DNA of 64,000 nt. Source: Sphingobium sp. OAS761. Lineage in GTDB: Bacteria; Pseudomonadota; Alphaproteobacteria; Sphingomonadales; Sphingomonadaceae. Location: assembly GCF_024168485.1 (NCBI RefSeq), contig NZ_JALJVY010000005.1:1-64000 (forward strand). Reading direction: 5' to 3'. A program made the position numbers and the translations under genes. Below, piece after piece: positions 9,481-18,278 of the stretch (its first letter is position 1; every line of letters begins with the position of its first letter). The notes under the pieces were generated by a model. It had not been told where the DNA came from. It saw only the letters and a program-made list of their open reading frames with translations, and made no database searches.

Positions 9481-9903
9481 ATGATCGTCGTCGAAAGGAT
9501 CGACCCCAGCGGCGGGACCGCGCACCGGATCAGCATCCGGGGGCACGAGATCGTTGCAGACATGTCCGGCGCCGATGGCCATGACGCCGGGCCGGACCCG
9601 CACGATCTGTATGACGCGGCGCTGGGTGCATGCAAGGCGATGACCATGCTCTGGTATGCGCAGCGCAACGCCATTCCGGTCGAGGACATCCATGTCGGCG
9701 TGGTCCGCGACGCCAGCGAGGAACGCAAGGGCATCTACAAGCTCACGACGCGTATCGCGCTCACCGGGCCGATGAGCGACGAACAGCATGACCGCCTGAT
9801 CGCGGTCGCCGCCAAATGCCCGGTGCACAAGCTGATGACCGAGGTCGAGACGCAGATCGAAACCGTGGCGGTGCCGCGCGGGCGCGATCCGGAGGGCCGG
9901 TGA
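9481..9903 (+). CDS. OsmC family protein
   Basis: A 140-residue OsmC/Ohr-fold protein. The two cysteines of the family are present, in [13 protein letters not shown] and [10 protein letters not shown], as in peroxide-reducing OsmC proteins. The start at 9481 is favoured by GGGAG at a good distance upstream; an in-frame ATG at 9463 would add six residues. It sits between cobS and cobT, and its stop overlaps the GTG start of cobT (GTGA). It is probably expressed with the chelatase genes, though a functional link is unproven. Confidence 0.88.
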   Translation: MIVVERIDPSGGTAHRISIRGHEIVADMSGADGHDAGPDPHDLYDAALGACKAMTMLWYAQRNAIPVEDIHVGVVRDASEERKGIYKLTTRIALTGPMSDEQHDRLIAVAAKCPVHKLMTEVETQIETVAVPRGRDPEGR

Positions 9904-11726
9904 CGGAACGCTCCCCCCTGGATGCCTTCAAGGATGTACTGTCCGGAACGGCGCGCGCGATGACGCGCGACGCGGAGGTGGAGGTAGGCTTCACCGCCGA
10001 CGCGCCGCACATGGCGGGCAAGGCGATCAAGGTGCCGACGCCCGCCCGCTCGCTGCCGGCCGAGCAGCTTGCGCTGGCCCGCGGTTTCGCCGACGCCCAT
10101 GCGCTGAAACTACGCTATCATGATGCCAGGGCGCATGCATCCTTCGCCCCGTCCGAAACGGTCGCGCGCGCGGTGTTCGATGCGGTCGAGCAGGCGCGGG
10201 TGGAAGCGATCGGTTCCCGGGCGATGCAGGGCGTGCGGACCAATCTCAACCATGCGCTGGACCTGCGGCTGAAATCCGACGCGATCCGACGCGCCCGGTC
10301 GGCCGACGAGGTGCCGTTGTCGACCGCGCTGGCGCTGAAGGTGCGCGAACGGCTGACCGGGCAGGCTATCCCCGGGGACGCCGCACCCGGCGTCGCCATG
10401 GTGGACCAGTGGATCGAGGACAAGGCCGGGGGCGACCTGGATTCGCTGGCACTGGCCATCGACGACCAGCGCGCCTTCCAGAAGCTGACCAACGCCATGC
10501 TGGAGCATCTCCAGCTGATCGACGCCGATGTGCCGCCCGACACGGACGAGCCGGAATCGCAGGACGAGGGCGAGGATCAGGAAGAGCAGCAGGAAGATGG
10601 CGACAGCGGGCAGGAGGAAGCCGGCGACAGCGACATGAACGCCGAGGCGCGCGCCGAGGACCAGGGCGGCGACACCGAGGAAGGCGAGAGCGAATATAGC
10701 GACGAGTTCGACGCCGACAGTGATGAGGGCGCCGACGACATGGGGGAGGAAGGCATGATGCCGGTCCGCCCCAACCGGCCGATGTCCGACCTGCCGCCCG
10801 GTTTCGATTACAAGCCCTACACGACGAAATTCGACGAGGTGGTGGCGCCCGAGGAACTGTGCGACGAGGACGAATTGCTGCGTCTGCGCGGTTTTCTGGA
10901 CCAGCAGCTCGTCAGCCTCCAGGGGGCGGTGACGAAGCTCGCCAACCGCTTGCAACGGCGGCTGATGGCGCAGCAATCGCGATCCTGGGATTTCGATCAG
11001 GAGGAAGGGCTGCTCGACGCGGCGCGGCTGGCGCGGATCGTGATCGATCCGACCCGCTCGCTGTCCTACAAGATTGAGCGCGACACCGAATTTCGCGACA
11101 CGGTGGTAACGCTGCTGATCGACAATAGCGGCTCCATGCGCGGGCGGCCGATCAGCATCGCGGCGATCAGTGCCGACATCATGGCGCGCACGCTGGAGCG
11201 CTGCGGCGTCAAGACCGAGATACTGGGTTTCACCACCCGGGCATGGAAGGGCGGGCAGAGCCGCGAGCAATGGCTGGCCGCAGGGCGGCCGCCGATGCCC
11301 GGCCGCCTCAACGACCTGCGCCACATCATATACAAGAAGGCTGACGATCCCTGGCGGCGCGCGCGCAAGAATCTGGGCCTGATGATGCGCGAAGGGTTGC
11401 TGAAGGAAAATATCGACGGCGAGGCACTGCTCTGGGCGCATGCCCGGCTGATCGCGCGGCCGGAGGAGCGACGCATCCTGATGGTCATTTCCGACGGCGC
11501 ACCGGTCGACGATTCGACCCTTTCGGTGAATAGTGGTACCTATCTGGAACGGCATTTGAGGCAGGTGATCGAATGGATCGAGAGCCGGTCGCCGGTGCAG
11601 TTGGTGGCCATCGGCATCGGCCATGACGTCACCCGCTATTATCGCCGCGCCGTCACCATCATGGACGCCGAACAGCTTGGCGGCACGATGGTGGAACAGC
11701 TGGCCGGGCTGTTCGACGAGGACTGA
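9900..11726 (+). CDS. cobT: Cobaltochelatase subunit CobT
   Basis: A 608-residue subunit of the aerobic cobaltochelatase that forms a chaperone-like ring complex with CobS. The N-terminal part is helical. A strongly acidic Glu/Asp-rich linker (about 205-285) follows, then a C-terminal von Willebrand A domain with the MIDAS-type [11 protein letters not shown]. The start is GTG at 9900, overlapping the OsmC stop by 4 bp; the open frame extends upstream to 9816 but that part lies in the OsmC gene. Confidence 0.93.
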   Translation: MTERSPLDAFKDVLSGTARAMTRDAEVEVGFTADAPHMAGKAIKVPTPARSLPAEQLALARGFADAHALKLRYHDARAHASFAPSETVARAVFDAVEQARVEAIGSRAMQGVRTNLNHALDLRLKSDAIRRARSADEVPLSTALALKVRERLTGQAIPGDAAPGVAMVDQWIEDKAGGDLDSLALAIDDQRAFQKLTNAMLEHLQLIDADVPPDTDEPESQDEGEDQEEQQEDGDSGQEEAGDSDMNAEARAEDQGGDTEEGESEYSDEFDADSDEGADDMGEEGMMPVRPNRPMSDLPPGFDYKPYTTKFDEVVAPEELCDEDELLRLRGFLDQQLVSLQGAVTKLANRLQRRLMAQQSRSWDFDQEEGLLDAARLARIVIDPTRSLSYKIERDTEFRDTVVTLLIDNSGSMRGRPISIAAISADIMARTLERCGVKTEILGFTTRAWKGGQSREQWLAAGRPPMPGRLNDLRHIIYKKADDPWRRARKNLGLMMREGLLKENIDGEALLWAHARLIARPEERRILMVISDGAPVDDSTLSVNSGTYLERHLRQVIEWIESRSPVQLVAIGIGHDVTRYYRRAVTIMDAEQLGGTMVEQLAGLFDED

Positions 11727-11781
11727 CGGACCGGCCTGGCCGTTCCTTCCCGCGCTATTTTTGAATTGTCAGGAGAGGTGA

Positions 11782-12252
11782 ATGAGCGTCGCCTTTCGTC
11801 GCGAGAGCGACGACGAGCATATGGAGCCGAAATTCGAGATCCCGCTGCCGCCCGGTCCCAACTGGGTAACGGCGCGGGGGTTGCGGTTGACGCGCGAGCG
11901 AGTAGAGGCGCTGGAAGCCGTCGACACCGGCGCGATGGACGAGGATGGCGCCAGGAAGGTCCGACGCGAATTGCGCTACTGGCGCACGCGGTTGGCGACG
12001 GCGGAATTGCGCCCGGCCGCGGACGGCCAGGCCGTCACATTCGGCGCATGCGTGACCTACAGGCTCAACAGGCAGGAAAAAACCGTCGCCATCGTGGGCG
12101 ATGACGAAGCCGATCCCAATGAAGGGCGGATCAGCTTCTCCTCGCCGCTCGCCCGCGCGATGATGGACGCGGAGGTCGGGGACATGGTCGACTTTGCAGG
12201 AAAGGCCGAAGCGGTGGAGATCGTCGCGATCGCCCCAATCGACGAAGCATGA
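11782..12252 (+). CDS. GreA/GreB family elongation factor
   Basis: A 156-residue protein resembling GreA/GreB. The C-terminal FKBP-like half is seen in VTFGACVTYRL, TVAIVGDDEADPNEGRISFSSPLARAMMDAEVGD and VEIVAI, while the N-terminal part (TARGLRLTRERVEALEAV) matches the start of the coiled coil. Gre factors bind the RNA polymerase secondary channel and promote cleavage of backtracked RNA. The start MSVAFRRESDDEHMEP has an AGGAGAGG ribosome site just upstream. A strong bidirectional terminator follows. This is probably a GreA paralogue rather than the main GreA. Confidence 0.8.
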   Translation: MSVAFRRESDDEHMEPKFEIPLPPGPNWVTARGLRLTRERVEALEAVDTGAMDEDGARKVRRELRYWRTRLATAELRPAADGQAVTFGACVTYRLNRQEKTVAIVGDDEADPNEGRISFSSPLARAMMDAEVGDMVDFAGKAEAVEIVAIAPIDEA

Positions 12253-12281
12253 CGATCGCCCGGAAGGGCCCGGGCTGAAAA

Positions 12282-12309
12282 AAAGCCCTCCGGAATGCCG
12301 GAGGGCTTT
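12282..12309. terminator. Bidirectional hairpin terminator between the Gre-like gene and dps
   Basis: Perfect 12-bp stem AAAGCCCTCCGG / CCGGAGGGCTTT with a 4-base loop (12294-12297), flanked by A-run on the left and T-run on the right. It can serve both converging genes. Confidence 0.9.
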
Positions 12310-12331
12310 CTCTAACCGTCCACTGCCAAGA

Positions 12332-12823
12332 TCAGGCGCCGCGCGCGGCTTCGAACAGGAACCAGGCGCGCTGCTCGGCCTGATCGGTCCAGTCGTCGAC
12401 GATGCCTTCGGTCGCGTTGTCGCCAGCCTCCGTGGCGGCGGCCTTCACGGCGCGGAAGGTTTCCACGAGCGCCAGATTGTCGTCGCGCAATTCCTTCAGC
12501 ATGTCGGCCGGGCTGACGAAGTCGGCGTCATTATCCTTGACCGTCTGGTGCCGGGCGATGTCGCCGATCGAACGCAGCGTGGTATTGCCCGTCTTGCGCA
12601 CACGCTCGGCGATCAGGTCGGTCACGCCCAATATCTCGGTCGCCTGTTCGTCGAACATCAGGTGATAGTCGCGAAAATGCGGTCCCGACACATGCCAGTG
12701 GAAATTCTTGGTCTTGAGGTAGAGGGCATAGCTGTCGGCAAGGGCACCGTTCAGCGCCTCGGCCACGGACTTCACGGCGTTGCTCTTCAGATCGGTCGGC
12801 GTTTTGAGATCGGATGCGGTCAT
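12332..12823 (-). CDS. dps: Dps family ferritin-like DNA-protection protein
   Basis: A 163-residue Dps protein, a dodecameric ferritin-like cage that oxidises and stores iron and protects DNA. The ferroxidase-centre region is KNFHWHVSGPHFRDYHLMFDEQ. The start at 12823 has AGGAGG just upstream. A palindrome at 12840-12855 lies in its promoter region, and a strong terminator closes the gene. Confidence 0.93.
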   Translation of the reverse strand: MTASDLKTPTDLKSNAVKSVAEALNGALADSYALYLKTKNFHWHVSGPHFRDYHLMFDEQATEILGVTDLIAERVRKTGNTTLRSIGDIARHQTVKDNDADFVSPADMLKELRDDNLALVETFRAVKAAATEAGDNATEGIVDDWTDQAEQRAWFLFEAARGA

Positions 12824-12839
12824 GCGGGGCCTCCTGTTC

Positions 12840-12855
12840 GCGAAAATGATTTCGC
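12840..12855. promoter_or_regulatory. Candidate operator in the dps promoter
   Basis: Perfect inverted repeat GCGAAA-ATGA-TTTCGC. Reading toward dps, a TATATG/ATTATA box lies just upstream (12856-12866), so the palindrome would cover the transcription start and the leader, fitting a repressor site. The regulator is not known; Fur-, Irr- or stress-type control are all possible. Confidence 0.4.
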
Positions 12856-12942
12856 ACATATAATGATCCGGCGGCAAGTTGGTGCCATCATCGCCCCGTC
12901 TTTCCCTGCGATAATGTCGATCAGCGTGATGGAGCGAAGCGA

Positions 12943-13509
12943 TCAGACCAGCGAGAGAGCCGTAAGTGCCGTAAGCGCCCCGGCGACGAACAGGATAGTG
13001 CCGCCGGCCAGGCGGATCGCGCGCAGGGGGAGCAGGCGCAGGATCCGGTCGCGCAGGATCACGACCGGCACGCAGGCAGCGACGATGCCGATGGCACCCC
13101 CGACCGCGGCGAGCACCGGATCTCCGCCACGCGCGGCGATCCCCAGAATCAGGAATTGCGGACCGTCGCCAAATTGCAGGATGAAGAGGCCGAGCATCGT
13201 TGTCAGGAACGCGCCCGTCGGCCATCCTGCCAGCGGATCGGGCGCCTTCACCGGCCAGAATAGCCCGACCGCGAGAAACAGGAGCGAAAGGGCCAGAAAC
13301 AGCAGCCGGGCGTCGGCGCCCAACATGGGGCCGATCCATGCGCCGGCCGCGGCGGATATGGCGGCATTGGCGAAGGTAGCGACCAGCAGCCCCGCGATCA
13401 CCGCCCGGTTGCGGTCATACCGGGTGGCCAGCGCGAGCAGCAGAAACTGGCTCTTGTCGCCTATTTCTCCAACCAGGCAGCCGAGCAGCGCCAGCAGCAG
13501 CGAATCCAT
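12943..13509 (-). CDS. UPF0016 (GDT1/TMEM165) family membrane protein
   Basis: A 188-residue protein with about six membrane segments. UPF0016 members carry two ExGDKS/T motifs and export Mn2+ or Ca2+. The first is intact (EIGDKSQ, about 15-21). The second position reads QFGDGPQ, so the second motif is altered, which is known in some bacterial members. It follows a small unknown gene by 14 bp and is probably co-transcribed with it. Confidence 0.82.
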   Translation of the reverse strand: MDSLLLALLGCLVGEIGDKSQFLLLALATRYDRNRAVIAGLLVATFANAAISAAAGAWIGPMLGADARLLFLALSLLFLAVGLFWPVKAPDPLAGWPTGAFLTTMLGLFILQFGDGPQFLILGIAARGGDPVLAAVGGAIGIVAACVPVVILRDRILRLLPLRAIRLAGGTILFVAGALTALTALSLV

Positions 13510-13523
13510 CGGCCGTCCGAGCG

Positions 13524-13850
13524 TCAGGCGCGCAGCGCCGCGCCGGCGACATCAGGTCGCAGGGCGGCGAGGGGTATCACGGCGGCCGTCGGCAGGTCCG
13601 CCGCAATCGCTTCGCGCATCAGGTCGAGATAGGACAGAACGACCGGCCCCAGCCCGTGGAGGGAGAGCGCCGATTCAAGCGTTCCGGCCAGTCCTTCGAC
13701 CGCATCCAGGCCAAAGGCGCGGGCGATGTGGCGGATCTGGTCGATTTCATCATGCAGCCTGACGGCCGAAACATGACCGCGCTGCCCGGCAAGGCCGTCA
13801 ACCCGGCGCATCAGGTCGGTCAAAATGGCCAGCATCGGATCATGTCGCAT
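13524..13850 (-). CDS. Small protein of unknown function
   Basis: A 108-residue, mostly helical protein beginning MRHDPMLAIL; I do not recognise the family. A longer form starting at 13889 (MIVRHATARERPS) is possible. The central part, QIRHIARAFGLDAVEGLAGTLESAL, has the helix-turn-helix spacing of small four-helix domains, but no conserved phosphoacceptor context is clear. It precedes the UPF0016 transporter gene by 14 bp. A CtrA-like site lies 50 bp upstream of the start. Confidence 0.6.
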   Translation of the reverse strand: MRHDPMLAILTDLMRRVDGLAGQRGHVSAVRLHDEIDQIRHIARAFGLDAVEGLAGTLESALSLHGLGPVVLSYLDLMREAIAADLPTAAVIPLAALRPDVAGAALRA

Positions 13851-13902
13851 GGAAGGCCGCTCCCGTGCCGTTGCGTGTCGCACGATCATGCGCGCCCGCT
13901 GG

Positions 13903-13918
13903 TTAAGGTCGCGTAAAC
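13903..13918. promoter_or_regulatory. CtrA-like binding site
   Basis: TTAA-N7-TAAAC, one mismatch from the alphaproteobacterial CtrA consensus TTAA-N7-TTAAC. It lies between the small unknown gene (start 13850) and rpmG (start 14055). One-mismatch sites occur by chance, so this is weak. Confidence 0.25.
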
Positions 13919-14054
13919 CGCCTCGATCACGCGGCTGAGCCTTGACATGAATCCGAATCTGCCCCATGGGCCGCTGCTGAAACGGGGCGGTTCCCCTTCC
14001 ATATCTGGGGGGCCGCTTTTCTTTTTACGCAATTCACGACCAGGGATAAAGGCC

Positions 14055-14222
14055 ATGGCCAAGCCGGCAACCGTCAAGATCCGCCTCGTCAGCTCCGCTG
14101 ACACCGGCTTCTTCTATGTCACCAAGAAGAATCCGCGCACCAAGACCGAGAAGCTGAGCTTCCGCAAATATGATCCGGTTGCGCGCAAGCATGTCGAGTT
14201 CAAGGAAGCGAAGATCAAGTAA
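14055..14222 (+). CDS. rpmG: 50S ribosomal protein L33
   Basis: A 55-residue L33: [20 protein letters not shown] followed by VTKKNPRTK and [16 protein letters not shown]. It has no cysteines, so it is the zinc-independent form. The frame is open upstream to 13947, but the start at 14055 matches L33 proteins exactly. A terminator hairpin follows. Confidence 0.97.
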   Translation: MAKPATVKIRLVSSADTGFFYVTKKNPRTKTEKLSFRKYDPVARKHVEFKEAKIK

Positions 14223-14275
14223 GCCGTCGCGGGCCTTTCGCCCGCACGCCTGACCTTTCGGTTCCGGAGATGGAC

Positions 14276-14308
14276 AAAGGCCCGTCCCCCTTGGGGATCG
14301 GGCCTTTT
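14276..14308 (+). terminator. Rho-independent terminator after rpmG
   Basis: AAAGGCCCG-TCCCC pairs with GGGGAT-CGGGCCTTT with one bulged base, followed by a TTTT run. Confidence 0.8.
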
Positions 14309-14431
14309 GCTGTCGGTCGCATCCGCCCGGCCCGGCGGGTCCGGCCGGAGATGCGGGAAGGGGCGCTCCTGCCGGAACGCCCCAGCGCTACCCCTTGCGT
14401 CCCGGTGCCAGGGGGTTTTGCCAGCCCCCGA

Positions 14432-16300
14432 TCAGTTGCCGACCGGCTGTGCGTCGGTACGGCGCACGACGATGGTGGACGATCGCGGTTCCTTGCCCGA
14501 CACCGGCCAGTCGCCGGTGGGATGCTGGATATTGATGAAGAAATTGGTGAGGTCGGGGGTATAGGCGATTCCGGTGATCTCGCAGCCGGTCGGTCCGACC
14601 AGGAAACGCATGGATTTCTTCGTCGCCTGGTCGATGTAGAACATCGCGTTGTGACCGAATATGTCCTCGATCGACCGGGTGGCGTCGCCCGATGAACCGG
14701 GGACGGAATGGTCCGTCTCCACCCACAGGCGGCCCTTGGGGTCGATACGGATGCCATCGGGGCTGGAGAAGGTGTCGCCGTCGATGTCGCCTTCCAGCCG
14801 GTCGCCAAAGCCGCTGAGCGAGGGATCGCCCGCCAGCAGCAGGATTTCCCAGCTGAACTTGGATGCCAGCGGGGAGTCGCCTTCCTCCTTGAACTTGATG
14901 ATGTGACCGTGCCGGTTGCCCGTGCGCGGGTTGGCGGCGTCGGTCACCTTGCGGCTGCTGTTGTTGGTCAGCGTCACGAACACGGCGCTGTTGTCGGGGG
15001 CGACCGTGATCCATTCGGGACGGTCCATCACGGTCCCGCCGGCGACGCGCGCGGCAGCCTTGCAGTTGATGAGGACATCGGCCTGCGTGGCGAAATCGAC
15101 CGTGACGGGGGCCGGGGGTGTGGTCGACTGGCTGACGTTGCCGGGGTCCGAAGCGCCGATCGTCAGTCCGTTCTGACCGCGTACCAGCGCGCGCCATTCG
15201 CCGGTGCCGTCGCTGTTGAACCGCGCGACGTAGAGCGTGCCATAGTCGAGCAGGCCGATATTGGCGGCACGGTTGCTGCTGCTGAACGCGCGGTCCGGCA
15301 CGAATTTGTAGATACAGCCCGGGGTCGAATCGTCGCCCATGTAAAAGGCGACGCGATTGTCGCCATTGGCCATGTACGCGACATTTTCATGGTCGAAACG
15401 GCCCATGGCAGTCCGCTTGGTCGGATCGGCCAGTTCCTGAAACGGGTCGATTTCGACCACCCAGCCATAATCGGTTTCAGGCTGCGTCGGGTCCAGATAA
15501 TTGTCCGTCGTTTCCTCGCAGGTCAGATATGTGCCCCAGGGCGTGCGGCCCGACGAACAATTATTGAGGGTGCCCCTGATGGTGCCCGAAATGGCCCCCG
15601 AGGCGGGACCGCCCGCGCGATAGATGCTGTTACCGGTATACCGCTTGTTGTAGCGCGATCCCGCCTTGACGGCCCACACGCCGTCCGACCCCTTGGCGAT
15701 TTCGATCACCGACACGCCGACCGCCGACAGGACCAATGCCTTCTGGTCGGCGCTGGCCGTCGTCGGGTCATAATCGCCGTCCATCAATATGTTGAAATCG
15801 GGCAGTTCATGGTTGACGGCGAGCAGGCCGCCGCTGTTGGGATCCGTCCCGGAAATCTCGTAATATTCCATGCCGTCATGATTGCCGCCGGCCCATTTCT
15901 CCGCATCGGCAGCACTGGGGAAGGCGCCGGAATAGGCCGTGCCGGCTTCGACGGAATCACCCGCCTTGAAGAGGACGTCGACGGTATAGCCCGACGGGAC
16001 GGTCACGGTGTCGTTCATGTTCGCCGCGACCGGCGTGAACGCGATCGTATAGCTGGGTGTGGGGGTCGGCGTCGGCGTGGGGGTCGGCGTGGGCGTCGGC
16101 GTTTGCGCGCCATCTTCGTCATCGCATGCAGCCAGCGCGCCGAGCATCGGCAGGATCGAAAGGCCGAGCAGCCCGTTCTTCAGCACCGTGCGCCGCGCGG
16201 GATTGGCGGCGACGATCGCTTCCAGGCTGTTCTCGCCCATATCGATGGTCGGTTGCGCATCGCGATAGGGCGCGCGCGCCTCGTCGGTCAGATGAGACAT
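14432..16300 (-). CDS. phoX: PhoX family alkaline phosphatase, Tat-exported
   Basis: A 622-residue DUF839/PhoX protein. PhoX phosphatases are periplasmic, calcium- and iron-dependent monoesterases induced by phosphate starvation. The Tat motif RRTVLKNGLLGL (about 36-47) lies behind a long N-region and is followed by a hydrophobic stretch ending LAAC, so lipid attachment is also possible. Next comes a Thr-Pro tract of eight repeats (about 66-82), then the catalytic body with GGNHDGMEYYEI, LLAVNHE, WGTYLTCEETTDNY and DGIRIDPKGRLWVETD. Upstream, a candidate Pho box fits phosphate control. Confidence 0.88.
   Translation of the reverse strand: MSHLTDEARAPYRDAQPTIDMGENSLEAIVAANPARRTVLKNGLLGLSILPMLGALAACDDEDGAQTPTPTPTPTPTPTPTPSYTIAFTPVAANMNDTVTVPSGYTVDVLFKAGDSVEAGTAYSGAFPSAADAEKWAGGNHDGMEYYEISGTDPNSGGLLAVNHELPDFNILMDGDYDPTTASADQKALVLSAVGVSVIEIAKGSDGVWAVKAGSRYNKRYTGNSIYRAGGPASGAISGTIRGTLNNCSSGRTPWGTYLTCEETTDNYLDPTQPETDYGWVVEIDPFQELADPTKRTAMGRFDHENVAYMANGDNRVAFYMGDDSTPGCIYKFVPDRAFSSSNRAANIGLLDYGTLYVARFNSDGTGEWRALVRGQNGLTIGASDPGNVSQSTTPPAPVTVDFATQADVLINCKAAARVAGGTVMDRPEWITVAPDNSAVFVTLTNNSSRKVTDAANPRTGNRHGHIIKFKEEGDSPLASKFSWEILLLAGDPSLSGFGDRLEGDIDGDTFSSPDGIRIDPKGRLWVETDHSVPGSSGDATRSIEDIFGHNAMFYIDQATKKSMRFLVGPTGCEITGIAYTPDLTNFFINIQHPTGDWPVSGKEPRSSTIVVRRTDAQPVGN
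16056..16110. repeat. Hexanucleotide-type tract encoding (Thr-Pro)8
   Basis: Runs of GTCGGCGTG/GTGGGGGTC on the plus strand encode eight Thr-Pro pairs in PhoX just after the signal region. The unit is 6 bp, so copy-number change keeps the frame. Confidence 0.8.
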
Positions 16301-16409
16301 GGAAATACCCCTGTATCGGTTGTCGGGCCATCGGCGGAGCGCCGCGCCCTTGTGATGCGGGGGGTGTCAGACAAGGATGACGCAACGGCGTCGCGACCAT
16401 AAAATTTAT

Positions 16410-16425
16410 GTGAAATCTGAATGAC
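16410..16425 (-). promoter_or_regulatory. Candidate Pho box upstream of phoX
   Basis: On the minus strand GTCATTCAGATTTCAC reads as two half sites (GTCAT and TTCAC) 11 bp apart, as in PhoB boxes (TGTCAT-N5-CTGTCA pattern); the second half has one mismatch in the core. A TATGGT hexamer follows about 11 bp downstream, the usual position of the -10 box behind a Pho box. It lies 110 bp before the phoX start. Confidence 0.4.
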
Positions 16426-16452
16426 GTACCGGTTAAATGGATTGCCGGCCCG

Positions 16453-16815
16453 TTACAGCAGCGCGTTGACCTGTTCGACGAAGCGCAGCACGGAAATGGG
16501 CTTTGACACATAGGCCTGCGCCCCGGCGCCGCGAATGCGTTCCTCGTCGCCCTGCCCGGCATAGGCCGTCACCGCCATGATCGGGACGGCCGACAATAGG
16601 TCGTCGGCCTTGAGCGAGACGATCAGGTCGAATCCGCTGACATGGGGCAGATGGATATCCGTGATAACCAGATCCGGCAGGAAGGCGCGCGCCTGCGCCA
16701 ACACATCCCGTCCATCCCGCAGCGGCAACACCTCATGCCCGTGCGCGCGGAGCAGATCGCAAAAAAGTTTGAGGTTGAGTTCGTTGTCCTCGACAACGAG
16801 CACGCGCTTTGCCAC
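16453..16815 (-). CDS. divK: Single-domain response regulator DivK
   Basis: A 120-residue CheY-type receiver with no output domain. Acidic residues Glu9/Asp10, phosphoacceptor Asp53 (VITDIHLPH), Thr83 and the conserved Lys in YVSKPI are all present. The sequence VLVVEDNELNLKLFCDLL is characteristic of DivK, which in alphaproteobacteria modulates the PleC/DivJ kinases upstream of CtrA. A DUF3572 gene is divergent 64 bp away, a common arrangement. Confidence 0.9.
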   Translation of the reverse strand: MAKRVLVVEDNELNLKLFCDLLRAHGHEVLPLRDGRDVLAQARAFLPDLVITDIHLPHVSGFDLIVSLKADDLLSAVPIMAVTAYAGQGDEERIRGAGAQAYVSKPISVLRFVEQVNALL

Positions 16816-16879
16816 CAGTCACTCGCAATTCAAGAACAAGCGGCGTCCCATCGGCGCCGCCCCGCCGCCGGAACCCATC

Positions 16880-17167
16880 ATGCGACCCCAGGACCCGAAT
16901 GGCAAGCCGGATAGCAGGGAGGAGGCCATGCTGCTGGCGCTGCTCGCACTGGGCTGGACGGTTTCGGACGGTGCCCGGGCCGACCGGCTGCTGGCGCTGA
17001 CCGGCCTGGACGCGGCGGCCTTGCGCGAAGGGGTGGACCGACCGGCCGTCCTGGCCGCCGTGCTGGGCTTCCTGGCCGACCATGAGCCCGACCTGATCGC
17101 CTGCGCCGCGGCGATCGATACCAGTCCAGCCGCACTGATCGCGGCGCAGGAGATGTTGACCCGATGA
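16880..17167 (+). CDS. DUF3572 family protein
   Basis: A 95-residue helical protein typical of DUF3572: REEAMLLALLALGWTVSDGARADRLLALTGLD and a C-terminal FLADHEPDLIACAAA. Its function is unknown. The frame is open upstream, but the ATG at 16880 gives the family length. It is divergent from divK and overlaps the HAD gene by ATGA, opening a five-gene coupled operon to 20110. Confidence 0.82.
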   Translation: MRPQDPNGKPDSREEAMLLALLALGWTVSDGARADRLLALTGLDAAALREGVDRPAVLAAVLGFLADHEPDLIACAAAIDTSPAALIAAQEMLTR

Positions 17168-17817
17168 CCCGCCCCCTGATCATCACAGATTGCGACGAGG
17201 TGCTGCTGCACATGGTCGTGCCGTTCCGCGAGTGGCTGGACGAGACGCATGACGTCCATTTCGACATGCACGAACGCGGGTTCGGCGAAGCCCTGCGCCA
17301 CAAGGACAGCGGCGAACCGCTGGAACGCGCGCTGGTATGGGAATTGCTGCTCGGCTTCTTCGAAACCGAAATGCATCGGCAGGCACCGATCGACGGCGCG
17401 GTGAACGCGCTCCATCGGCTATCCGACATGGCCGACATCGTGGTGCTGACGAACATCACCGAGCGTCATCATCAGGCGCGGATCGCCCAGCTGGCCGGGC
17501 ACGGGCTCGACATCCCGGTCTTCTGGAACCAAGGCGGCAAGGGACGTCCGCTCGCGCAAATCATGGCTGACCGGGGAGCGCCGACAGCCCTGTTCATCGA
17601 CGATCTGGCCGAGCATCATCATTCGGTCGCGACGCACGCCCCCGGAGTCTGGCGGCTGCACATGGTCGGCGAACCGGCGATCGCGCCGGGTGTCGCGCCC
17701 GCACCCTATGCCCATGCCCGCATAGACGACTGGGCGACGGCGGAAACCTGGATCGCGCAACGACTGGCCGAGGGGCCGGCCCCCACTGACAGCATCTGCA
17801 CAGGAGCCACCACATGA
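17164..17817 (+). CDS. HAD-superfamily hydrolase
   Basis: A 217-residue protein with HAD motif I ITDCDEV (Asp9 nucleophile, Asp11), motif II VVLTNIT and a C-terminal acidic motif LFIDDLAEH. The substrate is unknown; a phosphatase is most likely. It is coupled by ATGA overlaps to the DUF3572 gene upstream and to the RidA gene downstream. Confidence 0.82.
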   Translation: MTRPLIITDCDEVLLHMVVPFREWLDETHDVHFDMHERGFGEALRHKDSGEPLERALVWELLLGFFETEMHRQAPIDGAVNALHRLSDMADIVVLTNITERHHQARIAQLAGHGLDIPVFWNQGGKGRPLAQIMADRGAPTALFIDDLAEHHHSVATHAPGVWRLHMVGEPAIAPGVAPAPYAHARIDDWATAETWIAQRLAEGPAPTDSICTGATT

Positions 17818-18278
17818 ACATCGAAGCCCGTCTCGCCGAACTCGGCATCACCCTGCCCCAGCCCGCCGCGCCGGTCGCCGCCTATGTTCCCGCCGTGGAG
17901 GCAAACGGCCTGCTGCACATCTCCGGGCAGATCGCGCTTGCGCCCGACGGGCTTATGACCGGCCGCCTGGGCGAGGATCGCGACCTGGCCTATGGCGTGG
18001 CCGCCGCCCGCGTCTGCGGGCTCAACCTCATCGCGCAGATGAAGGCCGCCCTGGGCAGCCTCGACCGGGTCGAACGGATCGTGAAGCTGGGGGCATTCAT
18101 CAGCAGCACGCCCGACTTCACGGACCAGCCCAAGGTCGCCAACGGTGCGTCGGAACTGATGGTCGACATTTTCGGCGAGGCCGGGAAGCATGCGCGCAGC
18201 GCGGTGGGCGTACCGGTGCTGCCGCTGGGCGCGGTAGTCGAAATTGACGCGATCGTCCTTGTCCGGCCCGCGGCCTGA
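17814..18278 (+). CDS. RidA family protein
   Basis: A 154-residue YjgF/YER057c/UK114-type protein. RidA enzymes hydrolyse reactive enamine/imine intermediates from PLP enzymes. LLHISGQIALAPDG and GAFISSTPDFTDQPKVANGAS followed by HARSAVGVPVLPLGAVVEIDAI match the long (about 150-residue) subgroup. It lacks the exact RidA active-site Arg context, so the precise subfamily is unclear. It overlaps both neighbours. Confidence 0.85.
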   Translation: MNIEARLAELGITLPQPAAPVAAYVPAVEANGLLHISGQIALAPDGLMTGRLGEDRDLAYGVAAARVCGLNLIAQMKAALGSLDRVERIVKLGAFISSTPDFTDQPKVANGASELMVDIFGEAGKHARSAVGVPVLPLGAVVEIDAIVLVRPAA

